A stretch of 64,000 nucleotides of DNA, taken from contig NZ_JAZIFX010000001.1 of assembly GCF_036634175.1 (NCBI RefSeq), positions 1,364,001-1,428,000 on the forward strand, given 5' to 3'. The notes under the pieces are model-generated. The model searched no databases, had not been told where the DNA came from, and saw nothing but the letters and a program-made list of their open reading frames with translations. Below, piece by piece: positions 62,422 to 64,000 of this stretch. Made by a program: the position numbers and the translations under genes. The DNA is from Streptomyces sp. P9-A2 (lineage in GTDB: Bacteria > Actinomycetota > Actinomycetes > Streptomycetales > Streptomycetaceae). Numbering within the stretch: the first letter of the stretch is position 1; every line of letters begins with the position of its first letter.

Positions 62422-63108
62422 TCACGGTGCGCCCGCGCCGCCCCCCACCGGGGCGTCGTCGGAGGGCGGCTCCTCGCTCGGTGCCAGGGCGGCGAAGTCG
62501 CCGGTGTCGCCGAGCCGCACGAGGTAGGGGCGCAGCCGTGTGTAGCGGATCGCGGTGACGGAACACGGATCGACGGAAATCCGCTGGAAGAGGTCCAGAT
62601 GAAGTCCGAGTGCCTCGGCGACGAGGGACTTGATGATGTCCCCGTGCGAACACATGAGATAGACCGCGTCGGCGCCGTGATCACGCTCCACGCGCGCGTT
62701 CCACTCGCGCACCGCCTCGGCGGCGCGTGTCTGCATCGCGCGCATGGACTCCCCGCCGGGGAAGGCCGCGGCCGACGGATGGGCCTGGACCACCTCCATG
62801 AGGGGCTCGTCCTTCAGCTCGGCGAGCTTGCGGCCCGTCCAGTCGCCGTAGTCGCACTCCCCGATGCGGTCGTCGGTGCGGGCGGTGAGGCCGGGCCGGG
62901 CCTCCAGGAGCGGTCGGATCGTCTCCTGGCAGCGCTGGAGGGGGCTGGTGACGACCTCGGAGAGGGGCAGGGCGGCGAGCCGTCCGGGCAGGGCTGCGGC
63001 CTGCGCGGCCCCGCGTTCGTCGAGGGCGACGCCGGGCGTCCGGCCGGCGAGCAGTCCCTCGGTGTTGGCTGTGGATCGTCCGTGCCGGACCAGGAGCAAC
63101 GTGGGCAT
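62422..63108 (-). CDS. Histidine phosphatase family protein (MSMEG_4193-type phosphomutase-like)
   Basis: 228 residues. LLLVRHGRSTANTEG carries the phospho-acceptor His9, and ECDYGDWTGRKLAELKDEPL and MCSHGDIIKSLVAEALGLHL complete the active site. It belongs to the actinobacterial group named after MSMEG_4193, which co-occurs with DUF3090 and the TIGR03843 kinase-like protein. A phosphatase in a cassette with a kinase-like protein suggests reciprocal reactions, but no substrate is known. ATG at 63108. It is divergent from the CorA gene. Confidence 0.88.
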   Translation of the reverse strand: MPTLLLVRHGRSTANTEGLLAGRTPGVALDERGAAQAAALPGRLAALPLSEVVTSPLQRCQETIRPLLEARPGLTARTDDRIGECDYGDWTGRKLAELKDEPLMEVVQAHPSAAAFPGGESMRAMQTRAAEAVREWNARVERDHGADAVYLMCSHGDIIKSLVAEALGLHLDLFQRISVDPCSVTAIRYTRLRPYLVRLGDTGDFAALAPSEEPPSDDAPVGGGAGAP

Positions 63109-63218
63109 GCGGCCCAGGGTAGGCGCACGCGCGGGTGCGTGGCCGGGCGCGTCGCACGATGCGCCGTCCGCTGCGCCGCCGGATGTGTTGTCCGGCCGGT
63201 GCGGGGAATGCGCGCTCC

Positions 63219-64000
63219 ATGATCGTCGACTGTGCCGTTTACCGGGAGGGGCGCCGGACGGAGGGGCCCGGTGACTTCTCCGACGCGCTGGAGCAGGCAC
63301 GTGCGTCGGGGGGGTTCGTCTGGATCGGGCTGCACGAGCCGACGGCGGACGAGTTCGGCCTGGTCTCCCAGGAGTTCGGGCTGCACCCGCTGGCGGTGGA
63401 GGACGCCCTCAAGGCGCATCAGCGGCCCAAGCTGGAGGTGTACGACGACTCGCTGTTCATGGTCCTCAAGCCGGTCGCCTACGAGCCGGACAGCGACGCC
63501 GTCTCCACCGGCGAGATCATGATCTTCCTGGGTGACGCGTTCGTGGTGACCGTCCGGCACGGCGAGGGCTCCCCGCTGAACGCCGTACAGAGCCGTCTGG
63601 AGCACGAACCGGAACTGCTGGGCAAGGGGCCGACATCGGTGGTGTACGCGATCGCCGACGCCGCCGTCGACCACTATCTCGACGTGGCGACCGAACTGCA
63701 GACCGACCTGGAGGAGCTGGAGGCGGAGGTATTCAGCCCGGACGGCGCCGGTACGCAGCACACGGCGTCCAGGATCTACACCTTCAAGCGGCAGATCCTG
63801 GAGTTCCGCCGGGCGACCGGGCCGCTGACGCAGCCGGTGGCACGGCTCACAGGGGCGGGCGCGTCCGGTGCGGCGGTGCCCTTCGTGTCCAAGAAGTCGC
63901 GGCCCTTCTTCCGTGACGTGCACGATCACCTCACGCGCGTGAACGAGTCCGTGGAGAACCTGGACCGGCTGGTCTCGGACATCCTCTCGGCGCATCTGGC
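63219..64000 (+). CDS. corA: Magnesium/cobalt transporter CorA, N-terminal part
   Basis: The frame is open to the right edge (about 260 codons). The cytoplasmic domain of CorA is recognisable: GFVWIGLHEPTADEF, EDALKAHQRPKLEVYDDSLF and FVVTVRHGEGSPL. The helices continue with FFRDVHDHLTRVNESVENLD, the C-terminal membrane helices with GMN being outside the window. It would import Mg2+ or Co2+. ATG at 63219 is used; the ribosome site is weak. Confidence 0.9.
   Translation, partial: MIVDCAVYREGRRTEGPGDFSDALEQARASGGFVWIGLHEPTADEFGLVSQEFGLHPLAVEDALKAHQRPKLEVYDDSLFMVLKPVAYEPDSDAVSTGEIMIFLGDAFVVTVRHGEGSPLNAVQSRLEHEPELLGKGPTSVVYAIADAAVDHYLDVATELQTDLEELEAEVFSPDGAGTQHTASRIYTFKRQILEFRRATGPLTQPVARLTGAGASGAAVPFVSKKSRPFFRDVHDHLTRVNESVENLDRLVSDILSAHL

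Overview
High-GC actinobacterial chromosome, almost certainly a Streptomyces: very strong G/C bias at third codon positions, frequent GTG starts, a conservon, mycothiol and Pup-proteasome genes, and a gylR-glpF-glpK-glpD glycerol locus. From memory the gene order matches the SCO1613-SCO1669 stretch of S. coelicolor, so this is core chromosome. The only clear accessory insertion is a TnpB-type element near 41.5-43.3 kb. I saw no rRNA, tRNA or CRISPR.

Layout. 0-4.4 kb: start of a glutamine-synthetase-like gene, divergent GntR regulator, class C26 gamma-glutamyl hydrolase, then a minus-strand trio (XRE-cupin, metal-receptor-like protein, LysR). 4.9-8.6 kb: glycine-betaine ABC importer whose permease carries two tandem substrate-binding domains. 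8.8-12.3 kb: 5'-3' exonuclease, iron-box-controlled siderophore-interacting protein, small conserved protein, pseudouridine synthase. 12.3-16.9 kb: conservon (sensor-like ATPase, roadblock, DUF742, GTPase, P450 without ExxR). 17.4-25.5 kb: pafB-pafC, two small proteins, tatA-tatC, lipid kinase, Ski2/HelY-like helicase. 25.6-37.3 kb: FKBPs, pafA with an upstream MFS gene and divergent LacI regulator, then prcA, prcB, an endonuclease VII-like gene, pup, dop and arc, i.e. the whole Pup-proteasome pathway.

37.5-48.1 kb: ferredoxin, secreted protein, tRNA m1A58 methyltransferase, M50 protease with CBS domains, TnpB-like element, RecB-like Fe-S nuclease, LuxR response regulator, orphan family-5 binding lipoprotein, HAD phosphatase. 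48.2-57.7 kb: metH, divergent gylR, three tandem 157-bp repeats, glpF-glpK-glpD with matching GylR operators. 58.2-64 kb: PAC2 protein, a nested palindromic element, mshC, and a coupled set (kinase-like protein, DUF3090, histidine phosphatase) that tracks mycothiol biosynthesis, then a truncated CorA transporter.

Main themes are protein quality control (Pup ligation and depupylation, 20S proteasome, Arc ATPase, PafBC), mycothiol, glycerol use and methionine synthesis. The least explained items are the structured 3' end of the TnpB-like gene, the 157-bp repeats, the nested palindrome beside mshC, the nuclease inside the proteasome cluster, and the mycothiol-linked kinase-like/phosphatase cassette. 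Functions were assigned by reading motifs; no database search was run.
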